A stretch of DNA of 64,000 bases, from the NCBI GenBank assembly GCA_006954405.1, contig LVVQ01000001.1:868001-932000 (forward strand), read 5' to 3'. The DNA comes from Candidatus Methanarcanum hacksteinii (GTDB lineage Archaea > Thermoplasmatota > Thermoplasmata > Methanomassiliicoccales > Methanomethylophilaceae). The position numbers and the translations under genes are program-made. How positions within the stretch are numbered: position 1 is the first letter of the stretch; each line of letters starts with the position of its first letter. Shown in pieces: positions 1 through 8,779 of the stretch. The notes below the pieces were generated by a model. The model was not told the origin of the DNA. It did no database searches and worked only from the letters and a program-made list of their open reading frames with translations.

Positions 1-538
1 TTGCGGATAATGCTATTATCTGAACATCATTGCGTTTTCTCTTGATCTTGGTCAATGTGACCTCAAGGGTCGGACCCCTGGAAGGGTCATGGATCAGATG
101 GATCTCATCCGCGATGACCAATCCGATCTCATCGATTATGCTGCTCCCATGTCTGATGAGGGAATCCGCCTTCTCCGATGTAGCTACGATGAAATCTGCA
201 TCCTTCAGCCATCTATCGTCAGAATCCAGATCGCCGATGCTCAATGATGTCTTGAATCCAAGATGTGCGAAGCGATCCATATCATCCTTCTTCTCGGATG
301 CAAGGGCCTTGAGCGGTACGATGTACAGTACTTTCTTCTTCTTTTCGAGTATGGTCTTCAGAGCGGCGGTGTATCCTATCAACGATTTTCCGCTGGCCGT
401 GGGCACAGCTACGACTAGATTCCTCCCTTCCAGTGCGATAGGTATGGCCTTTTCCTGCGGAGGGTGTAGTGTGTGATATCCGCATTCCTCCAGAGCGGTT
501 ATCGCCTCATCTGGAAGATCCAACTCATTGACTCTCAT
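1..538 (-). CDS. hel308: Hel308-type (Ski2-like) DNA helicase, N-terminal part, cut by window edge
   Basis: Superfamily 2 helicase of the Hel308 type, which in archaea unwinds lagging-strand forks during replication restart. The minus strand is open from an ATG at 538 to the window edge, about 179 codons. I read a PQ-x-KAIP Q-motif-like segment near residue 25, Walker A PTASGKS near residue 46, a VPLKALA motif Ia, a TSEKADSLIR motif typical of Hel308, and the DEIH box as DEIHLIHD near residue 150. The start follows the TGA of the upstream iron-sulfur flavoprotein by 14 nt, so the two may be cotranscribed. The C-terminal RecA, winged-helix and ratchet domains lie outside the window. Confidence 0.9.
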   Translation of the reverse strand, partial: MRVNELDLPDEAITALEECGYHTLHPPQEKAIPIALEGRNLVVAVPTASGKSLIGYTAALKTILEKKKKVLYIVPLKALASEKKDDMDRFAHLGFKTSLSIGDLDSDDRWLKDADFIVATSEKADSLIRHGSSIIDEIGLVIADEIHLIHDPSRGPTLEVTLTKIKRKRNDVQIIALSA

Positions 539-552
539 ATATCGGCCGCCGA

Positions 553-1173
553 TCAGCGAATGAAGTTCGTGAGTGTCGTAGGTTCCCTTTCCGGTTTGAC
601 GATACCGTTCTTCTTGCCGAGGTCGATGCATTTCAGCAACCAGGCCATGTTCCTGCCCAATGTGCGCATGGTCTGCATCCCTTCCACATCCTGTACGACC
701 TCTTCTTTGTTACCGCCATGTACCTGGTTCCAATATTGTGATGTCACGATTGGCATATCATTGATGGCGAAGTACTTGTTCAAACGGTCGAAAGCCGCAC
801 TCGCTCCTCCTCTCCTGCACGAAACTACGCATGCCGCTGGTTTGCCTCTGAGCATCGCACCGTATGCGTAGAACAGTCTGTCCATGAATGCCTGTAGCTG
901 TCCCGATGGGCCGGCGTAGTAAACAGGTGAACCGAAAATGAATCCATCATAGAGTTCCAATCTGGAACCGATATCATGGACGGGATCGTTATCGATTATG
1001 CAACGTCCTGTCTTCTTGCATGATTTGCATGCGCTGCAACCAGCTATCGTCCTGTTGCCGATGGTTATGATCTCAGTCCCTATGCCTTCCGCTTCGAGTG
1101 CGTCAGCGACCTCTTTCAATGCGGTGTATGTGCATTCCTTCCTCGGGCTTCCATTGATCAACAATACCTTCAT
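553..1173 (-). CDS. Iron-sulfur flavoprotein (Isf-like, NADPH-dependent FMN reductase fold)
   Basis: 206 aa. The N-terminus LLINGSPRK is the FMN-phosphate-binding loop of the flavodoxin-like FMN reductase family. Around residue 46 lies C-x2-C-x2-C-x5-C, the compact cysteine motif that binds the 4Fe-4S cluster in Methanosarcina Isf. GSPVYY-x-GPSGQLQAFMDR is the usual flavin-facing segment. The family shuttles electrons and in methanogens is linked to handling O2 and H2O2; the substrate here is unknown. It is the first of three such paralogues in the window (also 15261 and 16430). Hel308 starts 14 nt downstream. The C-terminal 50 residues are longer than in the other two copies. Confidence 0.85.
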   Translation of the reverse strand: MKVLLINGSPRKECTYTALKEVADALEAEGIGTEIITIGNRTIAGCSACKSCKKTGRCIIDNDPVHDIGSRLELYDGFIFGSPVYYAGPSGQLQAFMDRLFYAYGAMLRGKPAACVVSCRRGGASAAFDRLNKYFAINDMPIVTSQYWNQVHGGNKEEVVQDVEGMQTMRTLGRNMAWLLKCIDLGKKNGIVKPEREPTTLTNFIR

Positions 1174-1255
1174 GTTCTGACCATAAGTGTCGCGTGTTTA
1201 TTACGTCTTTCCACGGAAGTATGGAAGTATTTAGGATGACGAACCCAAAATATCG

Positions 1256-1263
1256 TTATATAA
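1256..1263 (+). promoter_or_regulatory. TATA box of the geranylgeranyl reductase gene
   Basis: TTATATAA centred about 24 nt before the ATG at 1284. This spacing puts transcription start at or just before the start codon, so the mRNA is probably leaderless. It favours 1284 over in-frame starts further upstream. Confidence 0.6.
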
Positions 1264-1283
1264 CGAACCATAGATTACATGGC

Positions 1284-2465
1284 ATGAAGGACAGGTACGA
1301 CATCGTGGTAGTAGGTGCTGGTCCAGCAGGTTCGATGGCCGCTAAACATGCAGCACTCGTTGGAGCGGACGTTCTTCTCATAGAGAAGAAGGCTGAGATC
1401 GGAGCCCCGCTCAGGTGTGCCGAGGGTGTTTCAAAGAGGAGGCTCAAAGAGGTCTGTATCGAACCCGATCCTATGTGGATCTCTTCTGAGATACGCGGGA
1501 CAATCATGCGTACCGTTGGTGGGAGTTACCTCAAGGTGGATGAGAGTTGGAAGGATGGGGAGGTAGGTTACGTACTGAATCGTCATCTCTTTGATAAATT
1601 CGTAGCAGAACAAGCTGCCGAGGCTGGTGCGGATGTTGTAGTACGTGCTGCGTGCACAGGCGTGATACGCGACAACAGTGGTAAGATTTCTGGTGTAAGG
1701 GTAACTCACATGGGCGAAACGAAGGAGATAGGTTGCGATTGCATAGTGGCTGCTGATGGTTTCGAATCCCAGGTGGCTAGATGGGCAGGCATCGATACCT
1801 CACTATCTCTCAACGACATCGATTCCTGCATACAATACACCATGGTCGATGTCGATATCGTACAGGATTACTGCGAATTCATTCTTGGTTCAGTATCACC
1901 TGGAGGATACGTTTGGATATTCCCCAAAGGAAAGCATTCTGCTAACGTAGGACTGGGCATCCAAGGTACCAAGATAGAGCCTGGAAGAGGTCCGAAATAT
2001 TACCTTGACAGATTCATAGAATCGGATCCTAGATTGAAGAACGGATCCGTAGTCAATATCGCCGCAGGCATGGTGTCCTTGTGTCCCGGCCTTGAATCCG
2101 CTGCGGAGGATGGGATAGTCCTTGTCGGAGATGCTGCTAGAGTCATAGATCCAATGACAGGCGGAGGTATCTATCATGCACTTATGACAGGTATGCATGC
2201 TGGAGAGACCTTGGCCGAATGCTATCTGAAGAAAGATTATTCCAAAGAGTCGTTCAAACCTTATGAGGAGGTTTGGCGTGGAAAGATCATGAAAGAGCTC
2301 CAAAGGAACTGGAAGATAAAGGAGAAATTCGTCGATATGGATGACAGGACGATCGATGAATTGATCGAGGTCGCATCACATGCGGAAATGGAAAAGGTCA
2401 GGGTGGATGACATGGTGAAAGTGGTGAAGGAACGTTGCCCTGATATCGTTTCGCTCTACAAGTGA
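1284..2465 (+). CDS. Geranylgeranyl reductase family protein (archaeal lipid saturation)
   Basis: 393 aa flavoprotein. It probably hydrogenates the geranylgeranyl chains of archaeal membrane lipids (digeranylgeranylglycerophospholipid reductase). The N-terminus has the FAD dinucleotide motif G-A-G-P-A-G at residues 11-16. The region RCAEGVSK near residue 48 and the GDAARVIDPMTGGGIYHAL segment near residue 285 are characteristic of the family. In-frame codons reach upstream to 1194, but the TATA box at 1256 and the lack of an SD sequence favour 1284. It converges with the UbiA prenyltransferase gene, overlapping it by 10 bp. The pair attaches and then saturates lipid isoprenoid chains. Confidence 0.9.
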   Translation: MKDRYDIVVVGAGPAGSMAAKHAALVGADVLLIEKKAEIGAPLRCAEGVSKRRLKEVCIEPDPMWISSEIRGTIMRTVGGSYLKVDESWKDGEVGYVLNRHLFDKFVAEQAAEAGADVVVRAACTGVIRDNSGKISGVRVTHMGETKEIGCDCIVAADGFESQVARWAGIDTSLSLNDIDSCIQYTMVDVDIVQDYCEFILGSVSPGGYVWIFPKGKHSANVGLGIQGTKIEPGRGPKYYLDRFIESDPRLKNGSVVNIAAGMVSLCPGLESAAEDGIVLVGDAARVIDPMTGGGIYHALMTGMHAGETLAECYLKKDYSKESFKPYEEVWRGKIMKELQRNWKIKEKFVDMDDRTIDELIEVASHAEMEKVRVDDMVKVVKERCPDIVSLYK

Positions 2466-3367
2466 AGTGTTCCGAGAACAGAAGCGACAATAATTGCAAG
2501 TATCGAGTATTTGGCAATTCTTTCGGAACACTTCGTATCTACGCGCCCCGATGCAGATATCAGAAGCATCACATCAGCAATGGATATGGATGCATACAGT
2601 ATGCTCGATGATCTTATCATCAACGGGACCAATGATATTATCACAGCAACTACGTAGGACAGGCGTGCGACAACGGATGAACGTTCAACACCGATGCGCA
2701 TTGGTAAGGTCTTTCTATCAGCTGAATCTCCGTCCTTGTCCATTATATCCTTTTGTATCTCTCTGCCCAATGTTATCATGAATACCGTGGCAGAAAGCAC
2801 AAAACACGCAGATATGTTATGCACCATAGCCCCTCCAAGTATGAAGGATGCGCCAGTGAGTGCTGCTATCGTTATATTTCCGATGAAGCCTTTCTTCTTC
2901 AATATCATCTCATAGGCGGTTATCGCTACACATGCTACACCGACTATCATAATCACAAGAGGATCCATCGAGATGACGGATGATGCTAGTGCGAGGGCGA
3001 GACATATCAGCCCAAAATGGAATGCGGAGGTCGACGAGATCTTCCCACATGGTACGGGCCTATCCGGATGCGCTATCCTATCTACCTCACCATCAACGCT
3101 GTCATTGATGGAATTGCCACCAGCGATGTAGAACACGACTGCAATCGACACGATGATCACTTCCATCATGTGATCCGCAATGTTTGTTCCAGATGCGACG
3201 AATGCAGCAGCTATCAGGCCGATGAGGCCCACAATGATGTCAGCTGGACGTGTGAGTTCGATATAGGGATTCAATATTCTACTGTATCGAGACCTGATTG
3301 AAGTACTTTGGTCATTCGCATCACTGATCCTTCCCTCATTGTCATATACATCCAACATAGCAATCAT
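2456..3367 (-). CDS. UbiA-family prenyltransferase, probable digeranylgeranylglyceryl phosphate synthase
   Basis: 303 aa integral membrane protein with about eight hydrophobic segments. It would transfer the second geranylgeranyl group to geranylgeranylglyceryl phosphate in ether lipid synthesis. The first prenyl-diphosphate/Mg site is N-D-S-V-D-G-E-V-D followed by RIAHPDRPVP near residue 110. A second Asp-rich site, DKDGDSADRKTLP, is near residue 210. A TATA box about 25 nt upstream supports a leaderless start at 3367. It ends with TAG, a rare stop here; reading through would add roughly 55 residues antisense to the reductase gene, so I treat TAG as a true stop. Confidence 0.88.
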   Translation of the reverse strand: MIAMLDVYDNEGRISDANDQSTSIRSRYSRILNPYIELTRPADIIVGLIGLIAAAFVASGTNIADHMMEVIIVSIAVVFYIAGGNSINDSVDGEVDRIAHPDRPVPCGKISSTSAFHFGLICLALALASSVISMDPLVIMIVGVACVAITAYEMILKKKGFIGNITIAALTGASFILGGAMVHNISACFVLSATVFMITLGREIQKDIMDKDGDSADRKTLPMRIGVERSSVVARLSYVVAVIISLVPLMIRSSSILYASISIADVMLLISASGRVDTKCSERIAKYSILAIIVASVLGTLHL

Positions 3368-3385
3368 GACGATTCCGTTTCAGTC

Positions 3386-3397
3386 AATTATATAAGG
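3386..3397. promoter_or_regulatory. Shared divergent promoter region of ubiA-like gene and psmB
   Basis: AATTATATAAGG, a near-symmetric TATA element. On the minus strand it is about 25 nt from the ubiA-like ATG (leaderless). On the plus strand it would give a leader of about 60 nt before psmB, which has an SD-like GGAAGGT at 3464-3470. Confidence 0.5.
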
Positions 3398-3477
3398 TAT
3401 GAGATAATCGCTGTAGATGCAGAAGTCGGATTAGACAGCTGCCTTTTGACAGAATTCTATTCTGGAAGGTATAATAC

Positions 3478-4116
3478 ATGTCTGAACAACAAGTTCTCAA
3501 AACAGGAACCACTACCATCGGTGTAAAGTACAAGGACGGAGTAATTCTCGCTTCAGATCAGAGAGCGACGATGAGCAACATGATCGCACATTCCGATGTT
3601 CAGAAGGTCCACAAGATCGCTGACAACCTCGGATTGACGATCGCTGGAGTCGTAGGTGACGCACAGCTCATGGTCAGATTCATCCAGAGCGAGGTGGCCC
3701 TCTATTCGATGAGGAAGGGTGCTCCGATGTCCGTCAATGCAGCGGCTACACTCGTAGCTAACGTTATCCGTAATGGATTCTACGTCGGACACATCATCGG
3801 CGGTTACGACAACACAGGCGGTCACATCTACAGCATAGATGGTGCTGGAGGATATATCGAGGACAACGTCATGTCCGTTGGTTCAGGATCGGTGTTCGCA
3901 CTCGGTTCGCTTGAGACGACATACAAACCCGATCTCTCAGAGGATGAGGCAAGGGACATCGTCATAATGGCATTGCATGCAGCGATGAACAGAGACTCTG
4001 CATCCGGTGACGGAATGCTCATCGCAGTCATCAACAAGGACGGATTCAAGTGGATCCCCAAGGATGAGATCAAGGCTCGTGCCGTCGAACTCGGGATCAA
4101 CTATCCCGTAAGATGA
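3478..4116 (+). CDS. psmB: Proteasome beta subunit
   Basis: 212 aa catalytic subunit of the 20S proteasome. A ten-residue propeptide ending in KTG precedes TTTIGVKYKDG. Autocleavage would expose Thr11 as the N-terminal nucleophile. The Asp of ASDQRAT and the Lys about 33 residues into the mature chain are present, as is the SGDGM segment near the C-terminus with the conserved Ser and Asp. An SD-like sequence sits 7 nt before the ATG. No alpha subunit lies nearby. The next gene is aCPSF1, 65 nt downstream. Confidence 0.97.
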   Translation: MSEQQVLKTGTTTIGVKYKDGVILASDQRATMSNMIAHSDVQKVHKIADNLGLTIAGVVGDAQLMVRFIQSEVALYSMRKGAPMSVNAAATLVANVIRNGFYVGHIIGGYDNTGGHIYSIDGAGGYIEDNVMSVGSGSVFALGSLETTYKPDLSEDEARDIVIMALHAAMNRDSASGDGMLIAVINKDGFKWIPKDEIKARAVELGINYPVR

Positions 4117-4181
4117 TCCCTCCTACCAAACCCCTTATTCTCAAACCCATTCTTTCCAATTAATCTCAAGGACCCATTTAC

Positions 4182-6092
4182 ATGAGCGTTGATAGACAAT
4201 TCGCTAATCTCAAAGAGGAGATAAGACGCATAATCCCGAAAAATCTGGACATAACGGCTATCGAGGTCGAAGGACCTACGATCGTGATATACTCTAAAGA
4301 CTTTGATAAATTCTCTGAGAACGCCAACATAACCAAGATGTTGGCCACCGAGCTCAAGAAGAGATTCGACATCCGCCCTGACCCTAAGTCATTGGAGAAC
4401 TCGGATGATGTCGAAGAGAAGATCAGAGCTATGATACCTGAGGAAGCGGAGATAACCGGTCTTTACTTCGATTATGATACTGGCGTAGTGATGGTGGAGG
4501 CCAAGAATCCTGGAGCCATCGTAGGAAAGGGTGGACAATACCTTACGGATCTGAAGAAGAGTACCGGATGGAACATAAAGACGATCCGTTCGCCTCCGAT
4601 CCCCTCCAAGACGATCAATGATGTCCGCGGATACTTGAGATACAGTCGTGATGAGAGGTCAGAGATCATGCGCCACATCGGTAGGCGTATCAATAGGGCC
4701 ATCATAGAGAACGGGGAACAGTTCGTGAGGATGACATCCTTGGGCGGTTTCAGACAGGTCGGTAGATCATGCACTCTTCTGATGACAAAGAACAGCAAGA
4801 TCCTCATCGATTGCGGTCTCGACCCGTCATCCGATGCATCCCCGTACTTCAATGTCCCTGAGATGAAGCCGATAACGGATATTGATGCCGTTGTCATCAC
4901 ACATGCACATATGGACCACTGCGGTCTGCTCCCCGTACTCTACAAATACGGATTCGACGGGCCGATATACTGTACTCCTCCAACGAGGGACCTTATGACC
5001 CTTCTACAGTTGGATTCAATAAAGCTCATGTTCGGTGAGGCGAAGAAGGCACCTTTCGATGCTTCTGATGTAAGGGAGGAGGTATTGCACGTCATACCAT
5101 TGCAATATGAGAAGACGACCGATATTGCCCCAGATGTGAGATTGACATTCTATAACGCAGGACACATCCTCGGATCATCCATAGCGCATTTCAACCTCTG
5201 CAACGGATTCCATAATGTTGCATTCACTGGGGATACCAAATTCGAGAAATCATGGTTGTTCAATCCCGCAAGTACAAGATTCATTCGTCTGGAGTCGTTG
5301 GTCATAGAATCGACATACGGCGGACACAATGATATGCAACCGAGCAGGATGGATGCATCAGAGGAGATGTGCAGCATACTGCAGAAGGCTACCGAGAATG
5401 GCGGAAAGGTCTTGATCCCTGTGTTCGCTGTCGGAAGGTCGCAGGAGGTCATGTTGGTCATCGAAGAGATGATGCGTACTGGTAAGTTGCCCAAGATGCC
5501 CGTTTACCTTGATGGTATGATCTGGGAGGCAACAGCCATCCACACAGCCTATCCTGAATATCTCAACAGTCAACTCAAGACCAAGATATTCCAACAGAAT
5601 GAGAATCCTTTCCTGTCTCCCATATTCAAACGTGTGGAGACATCGGATATGAGAGAGGAGATATGTCATTCGCCCGATTCCTGTATCGTTCTTGCTACAA
5701 GCGGTATGATGACCGGCGGTCCTGTGATGGAGTACTTCAGGGAGTGGGTGGACGATCCCAACAATTGGTTGATGTTCGTCGGTTACCAGAGCGAGAATTC
5801 CTTGGGACGCACAATCCAAAGAGGAAGGAAAGAGGTATCATTGACTATGAAAGGCGGAAAGTCGCTCAATCTCGAGGTCAAGATGAATGTCGTGACCATT
5901 GACGGTTTCTCAGGACATTCCGACCGTAAACAATTGATGAATTATATCTCGAAATTGGATCCAAGGCCTTCCAAGATAATCGTAGGCCATGGTGAGGATC
6001 GTAAATGTGCGGATCTCGCATCATCGATCTATCAGAAATATAAGATAGAGACGAAAGCGCCTCAGAACCTTGAGACGATTCGTCTTAGATGA
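4182..6092 (+). CDS. aCPSF1: KH-domain metallo-beta-lactamase ribonuclease (beta-CASP)
   Basis: 636 aa archaeal homologue of CPSF73, the general factor that cleaves RNA 3' ends at U-rich sites to terminate transcription. Two N-terminal KH-like domains occupy residues 1-145, with the GxxG loop VGKGG at 114-118. The metallo-beta-lactamase domain follows, with the zinc motif H-A-H-M-D-H at 241-246. The beta-CASP domain has VPVFAVGRSQE near 417, and the C-terminal FSGHSDR supplies another metal ligand. Length matches the family. A hairpin at 6100 follows the stop codon. Confidence 0.95.
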   Translation: MSVDRQFANLKEEIRRIIPKNLDITAIEVEGPTIVIYSKDFDKFSENANITKMLATELKKRFDIRPDPKSLENSDDVEEKIRAMIPEEAEITGLYFDYDTGVVMVEAKNPGAIVGKGGQYLTDLKKSTGWNIKTIRSPPIPSKTINDVRGYLRYSRDERSEIMRHIGRRINRAIIENGEQFVRMTSLGGFRQVGRSCTLLMTKNSKILIDCGLDPSSDASPYFNVPEMKPITDIDAVVITHAHMDHCGLLPVLYKYGFDGPIYCTPPTRDLMTLLQLDSIKLMFGEAKKAPFDASDVREEVLHVIPLQYEKTTDIAPDVRLTFYNAGHILGSSIAHFNLCNGFHNVAFTGDTKFEKSWLFNPASTRFIRLESLVIESTYGGHNDMQPSRMDASEEMCSILQKATENGGKVLIPVFAVGRSQEVMLVIEEMMRTGKLPKMPVYLDGMIWEATAIHTAYPEYLNSQLKTKIFQQNENPFLSPIFKRVETSDMREEICHSPDSCIVLATSGMMTGGPVMEYFREWVDDPNNWLMFVGYQSENSLGRTIQRGRKEVSLTMKGGKSLNLEVKMNVVTIDGFSGHSDRKQLMNYISKLDPRPSKIIVGHGEDRKCADLASSIYQKYKIETKAPQNLETIRLR

Positions 6093-6099
6093 TCGTGAT

Positions 6100-6117
6100 G
6101 GGAGAAGAGATTCTCCC
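6100..6117 (+). terminator. Hairpin after aCPSF1
   Basis: GGGAGAA-gaga-TTCTCCC, a 7-bp stem 7 nt after the stop codon, followed within 12 nt by CTTTTT. It sits between convergent genes and may serve both strands. Confidence 0.55.
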
Positions 6118-6124
6118 AAACACA

Positions 6125-6367
6125 TCATTCTTTTTCAGTGTATTCGTCATCGAAGCAATCTTCCTCACAGCAGCAACTGCATTCGCAATCCCCGTGGTGA
6201 TTTGAAGATTCGCCGAACAATGCGTCGATGAGAGAAAGGTTCGATGCATAAATGATGAAACTACATTGTCTGCAGTCGCCATCTTCACAGATGTGGCTGT
6301 TGATTATGCAGTGTCCATCCTCGCGGTATGCTTCGCTCGCTTTGATTTTAAATTGATCCATTTCCAT
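6125..6367 (-). CDS. Small cysteine-rich protein of unknown function
   Basis: 80 aa with ten cysteines. One group is at residues 20, 27, 32 and 35, in a pattern suited to a zinc or Fe-S site (C-x6-C-x4-C-x2-C). The second is an acidic tail with C61, C63, C65-67 and C71, resembling a metal-chelating tail. A TATA-like TTTTATAATAA lies about 26 nt upstream, supporting a leaderless start at 6367 or at the Met two codons later. It sits next to rubrerythrin, which hints at metal or redox handling, but I recognise no family. Confidence 0.6.
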   Translation of the reverse strand: MEMDQFKIKASEAYREDGHCIINSHICEDGDCRQCSFIIYASNLSLIDALFGESSNHHGDCECSCCCEEDCFDDEYTEKE

Positions 6368-6404
6368 GTCGAAGGGGATGCGTGTTTATTATAAAAAATG
6401 GAAT

Positions 6405-6423
6405 GCCGCACACATGGTGCGGC
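6405..6423 (-). terminator. Terminator of rubrerythrin gene
   Basis: GCCGCAC / GTGCGGC 7-bp stem with a 5-nt loop. On the minus strand it is followed by ATTCCATTTTTTAT. The same ATTCCATTTTTTA tail follows the hairpin at 20168. Confidence 0.65.
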
Positions 6424-6431
6424 GTAAAAAT

Positions 6432-6974
6432 TCACCAGTTCGATGCTTTGAGCTCAAAGTATGACTGGGGGTGTTTACAGACGGGACAGACCTCAGGAGC
6501 CTCTTCGCCCACGTGAGTGTATCCGCAGTTCCTGCATTTCCATATGGCGACCTTATCTTTCTTGAAAACAAGGCCCTCTTCGATGTTCTTGAGAAGTGCC
6601 AGATATCTTTCTTCATGTGTCTTCTCAACAGCACCTACACCTTCGAAAGCGGCAGCGATCTCGTTGAAACCTTCCTCTCTTGCCGTCTTTGCGAACTCGG
6701 CATACATCTTCATCCATTCAAAATTCTCCCCATTCGCAGCATCCTTGAGATTCTCTACGGTACATGGTACAGAGCCGTCATGAAGTGCTTTGAACCACAT
6801 CTTCGCATGTTCTTTCTCGTTCTCTGCCGTCTCCAAGAAGATGGCCGCTATCTGTTCGTAGCCATCTTTCTTGGCTTGTGAGGCATAGTATGTGTATTTG
6901 TTCCTGGCTTGACTCTCTCCAGAGAAGGCAGTAAGCAGGTTCTGTTCCGTTTTTGATCCTTTGATCGATGGCAT
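6432..6974 (-). CDS. rbr: Rubrerythrin
   Basis: 180 aa non-haem diiron peroxidase that reduces H2O2 using electrons from rubredoxin-type partners. The ferritin-like domain comes first, with [12 protein letters not shown] and [13 protein letters not shown] supplying Glu/His diiron ligands and [14 protein letters not shown] the second half. The C-terminal rubredoxin domain has C-x2-C-G-Y and C-x2-C. Codons continue upstream to a TTG at 6992, but an ATG at 6974 with GAGGT 7 nt before it is the better start. It has its own promoter region, separated from the reverse rubrerythrin by a strong inverted repeat. Confidence 0.95.
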   Translation of the reverse strand: MPSIKGSKTEQNLLTAFSGESQARNKYTYYASQAKKDGYEQIAAIFLETAENEKEHAKMWFKALHDGSVPCTVENLKDAANGENFEWMKMYAEFAKTAREEGFNEIAAAFEGVGAVEKTHEERYLALLKNIEEGLVFKKDKVAIWKCRNCGYTHVGEEAPEVCPVCKHPQSYFELKASNW

Positions 6975-7022
6975 TTTCAATACCTCGACCAAGTCATTGT
7001 CGTGCGAATAGATAAGGATTGA

Positions 7023-7055
7023 CGCAAGACCATCCGATTATCAGATGGTCTTGCG
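7023..7055. repeat. Perfect 12-bp inverted repeat between two rubrerythrin genes
   Basis: CGCAAGACCATC and its exact complement separated by 9 nt. It lies after the reverse rubrerythrin stop and before the rbr promoter, on the minus strand. No U-tract follows directly, so it may be a terminator, an RNA processing site or an operator for rbr. Confidence 0.6.
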
Positions 7056-7102
7056 AGAAAGTAATTGCAATGGGGAGAGCGGTTCCCGCCCTCCTGATGG
7101 TT

Positions 7103-7648
7103 TCAGTTGAAGTATCTCTCAAGGAGTCCCTTAAAGGCCTTTCCGTGCCTTGCCTCATCCCTTGCCATCTCGTGAACTGCATCGTGGATAGCATCAAGGC
7201 CAAGTTCCTTTGCCTTCTTTGCGAGTTCTGTCTTGCCTGCTGTGGCTCCGAACTCTGCATCGACCCTCATCTCGAGGTTCTTCTTTGTGCTGTCTGAGAG
7301 GACCTCTCCGAGCATCTCTGCGAATCTTGATGCGTGGTCAGCCTCTTCGAATGCGGCCTGCTTCCAGTACATTCCGATCTCAGGGTATCCCTCGCGGAAT
7401 GCGACCCTTGACATCGCAAGATACATGCCCACTTCCGTGCATTCGCCCTGGAAGTTTGCTCTGAGTCCATCGATGATCTCTGCAGGTACTCCGTCTGTGA
7501 TTCCGACCTTGTGCTCTGCTGCCCAGACCCACTGCTCATCCTTGACCTCTTCGAAATGTTCCTTGCTTGCACCGCAAACGGGGCATTTCTCGGGGCAGAT
7601 GTCGCTCTTTACAATCTCTCCGCAGACTTTGCATCTCCATGTTTTCAT
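7103..7648 (-). CDS. Reverse rubrerythrin (rubredoxin domain first)
   Basis: 181 aa. Domain order is inverted relative to the neighbouring rubrerythrin. An N-terminal rubredoxin-like domain (C-K-V-C-G and C-P-V-C-G, residues 6-27) precedes the ferritin-like domain with diiron ligands in [11 protein letters not shown] and EEADHASRF. Reverse rubrerythrins of anaerobes are NADH-dependent peroxidases together with a reductase. The ATG at 7648 is chosen because GGTGAT lies just upstream; an earlier GTG at 7657 would overlap that site. A TATA-like CTTTTTATAC is near 7703. Tandem normal and reverse rubrerythrins suggest a peroxide-defence locus. Confidence 0.9.
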   Translation of the reverse strand: MKTWRCKVCGEIVKSDICPEKCPVCGASKEHFEEVKDEQWVWAAEHKVGITDGVPAEIIDGLRANFQGECTEVGMYLAMSRVAFREGYPEIGMYWKQAAFEEADHASRFAEMLGEVLSDSTKKNLEMRVDAEFGATAGKTELAKKAKELGLDAIHDAVHEMARDEARHGKAFKGLLERYFN

Positions 7649-7738
7649 GAATATCACCTAGTAGTCTTACGACTCTATCGTTGCTCTATCACAATCTTTG
7701 TATAAAAAGTTAACAATGTTAACAGCGATTACGTTCTA

Positions 7739-8365
7739 TCAACGCTTCCTCAAGAATGAGAAGAATCCTTTCTTCTCGACATCCTTGGGGAACTTCTTCC
7801 TCAGAAGTTTATCCAACGCTTCCTTCGCTTTCGTGTTGTTCGGATCGAGTTCCAATGCCCTCTCGAGATGTGCTCTTGCCTCTGTGTACTTCTTCAGATC
7901 GTTCACGAGGAGTATCGCATAGTTGAGGTGGAATTCAGCCCTGTTCGGATCCAATTCGATCGCCTTGAGGTAGTATTCCTCCGATTTCTTGTTATCCAAT
8001 AGCTGAAGTCTGCAGAATATCCCGTAGCTGTTCAAGAGATCGGGATCTTCGGGATGTTTCTCAAGAAGGTATTGGAATTGCTCGTTAGCTTGCCTGACGG
8101 TCTTCTTGTCGTTCTTGTAGATCGTGAGCAACGCCCTTCTAGCATCCTCATTGTCTGGATCGAGATCGACGATGATATTAAGCTGCATTATCGCATAATT
8201 GTGCATCATGGCATTGAATGCAATGTTCGCCAAGAGCATCCTGACCTCTACGTTGTGCGGATCATTGACGAGATATGCTTCCAGTGTTTCGATGGCACCG
8301 TTGATGTTGTTGCTCGATGCTTGATTCTTCGCCTTCTTCATTGCATCCTCTGGTCCGCCGTACAT
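7739..8365 (-). CDS. TPR-repeat protein
   Basis: 208 aa. About five tandem 34-residue tetratricopeptide repeats fill residues 10-190, seen as recurring A-x3-Y and LDPNN/LDPDN turns (AIETLEAYLVNDPHN, NIIVDLDPDN, KAIELDPNRAEFHLNYAI, ALELDPNNTKA). No signal peptide or membrane segment, so it is probably a cytoplasmic scaffold. A TATA element at 8385-8393 lies about 25 nt upstream and is shared with the divergent DUF2188 gene. The partner protein cannot be told from the sequence. Confidence 0.85.
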   Translation of the reverse strand: MYGGPEDAMKKAKNQASSNNINGAIETLEAYLVNDPHNVEVRMLLANIAFNAMMHNYAIMQLNIIVDLDPDNEDARRALLTIYKNDKKTVRQANEQFQYLLEKHPEDPDLLNSYGIFCRLQLLDNKKSEEYYLKAIELDPNRAEFHLNYAILLVNDLKKYTEARAHLERALELDPNNTKAKEALDKLLRKKFPKDVEKKGFFSFLRKR

Positions 8366-8429
8366 GCTTGGTGAATTGAAAAAGCGTATTATAATTTGAC
8401 GACCCTAATTGATATGAGGAGATGTTTCC

Positions 8430-8693
8430 ATGGCAGAGAAGACTGAGATCGATGTTGGAACACAGACGGAAGAGGTTGAATCTACTACATCCACTGAGAG
8501 GAAGAAGAGGCAGTTCGTCTCCCCACATCCTGATGGCGGGTGGCAGGTGAAGATCGAAGGCGGCAAGAAGGCCACGAAGAGATTCGCGACTAAACTCGAA
8601 GCAGAGGCATATGCGAAGGAATTGGCGAAGAACCAGGGCACGACCGTCATGCGTCAGAAGAAGGATGGTAAGTTACAGAAGAAACGTTATTGA
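8430..8693 (+). CDS. DUF2188-like small basic protein
   Basis: 87 aa. The first 28 residues are acidic and Thr/Glu-rich and probably disordered. The rest, VSPHPDGGWQVKIEGGKKAT followed by a helix with KLEAEAYAKELAKNQGT and a Lys-rich tail, matches the DUF2188 pattern of a short beta-sheet plus helix. Function unknown. An SD sequence GAGGAGATG precedes the ATG. Confidence 0.7.
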   Translation: MAEKTEIDVGTQTEEVESTTSTERKKRQFVSPHPDGGWQVKIEGGKKATKRFATKLEAEAYAKELAKNQGTTVMRQKKDGKLQKKRY

Positions 8694-8779
8694 TCCCTCC
8701 CATTTTCTTGTATTTTAAGGACAACCTTATATCCTGTCGTGCATAAGGGGGTATCCACTTAGTTACACGGAGGAAGAGA

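Noticed and set aside
30..476. 148-codon plus-strand open frame at the window start
   Set aside because: It is antisense to the Hel308 N-terminus, whose Walker A and DEIH motifs are clear on the minus strand.
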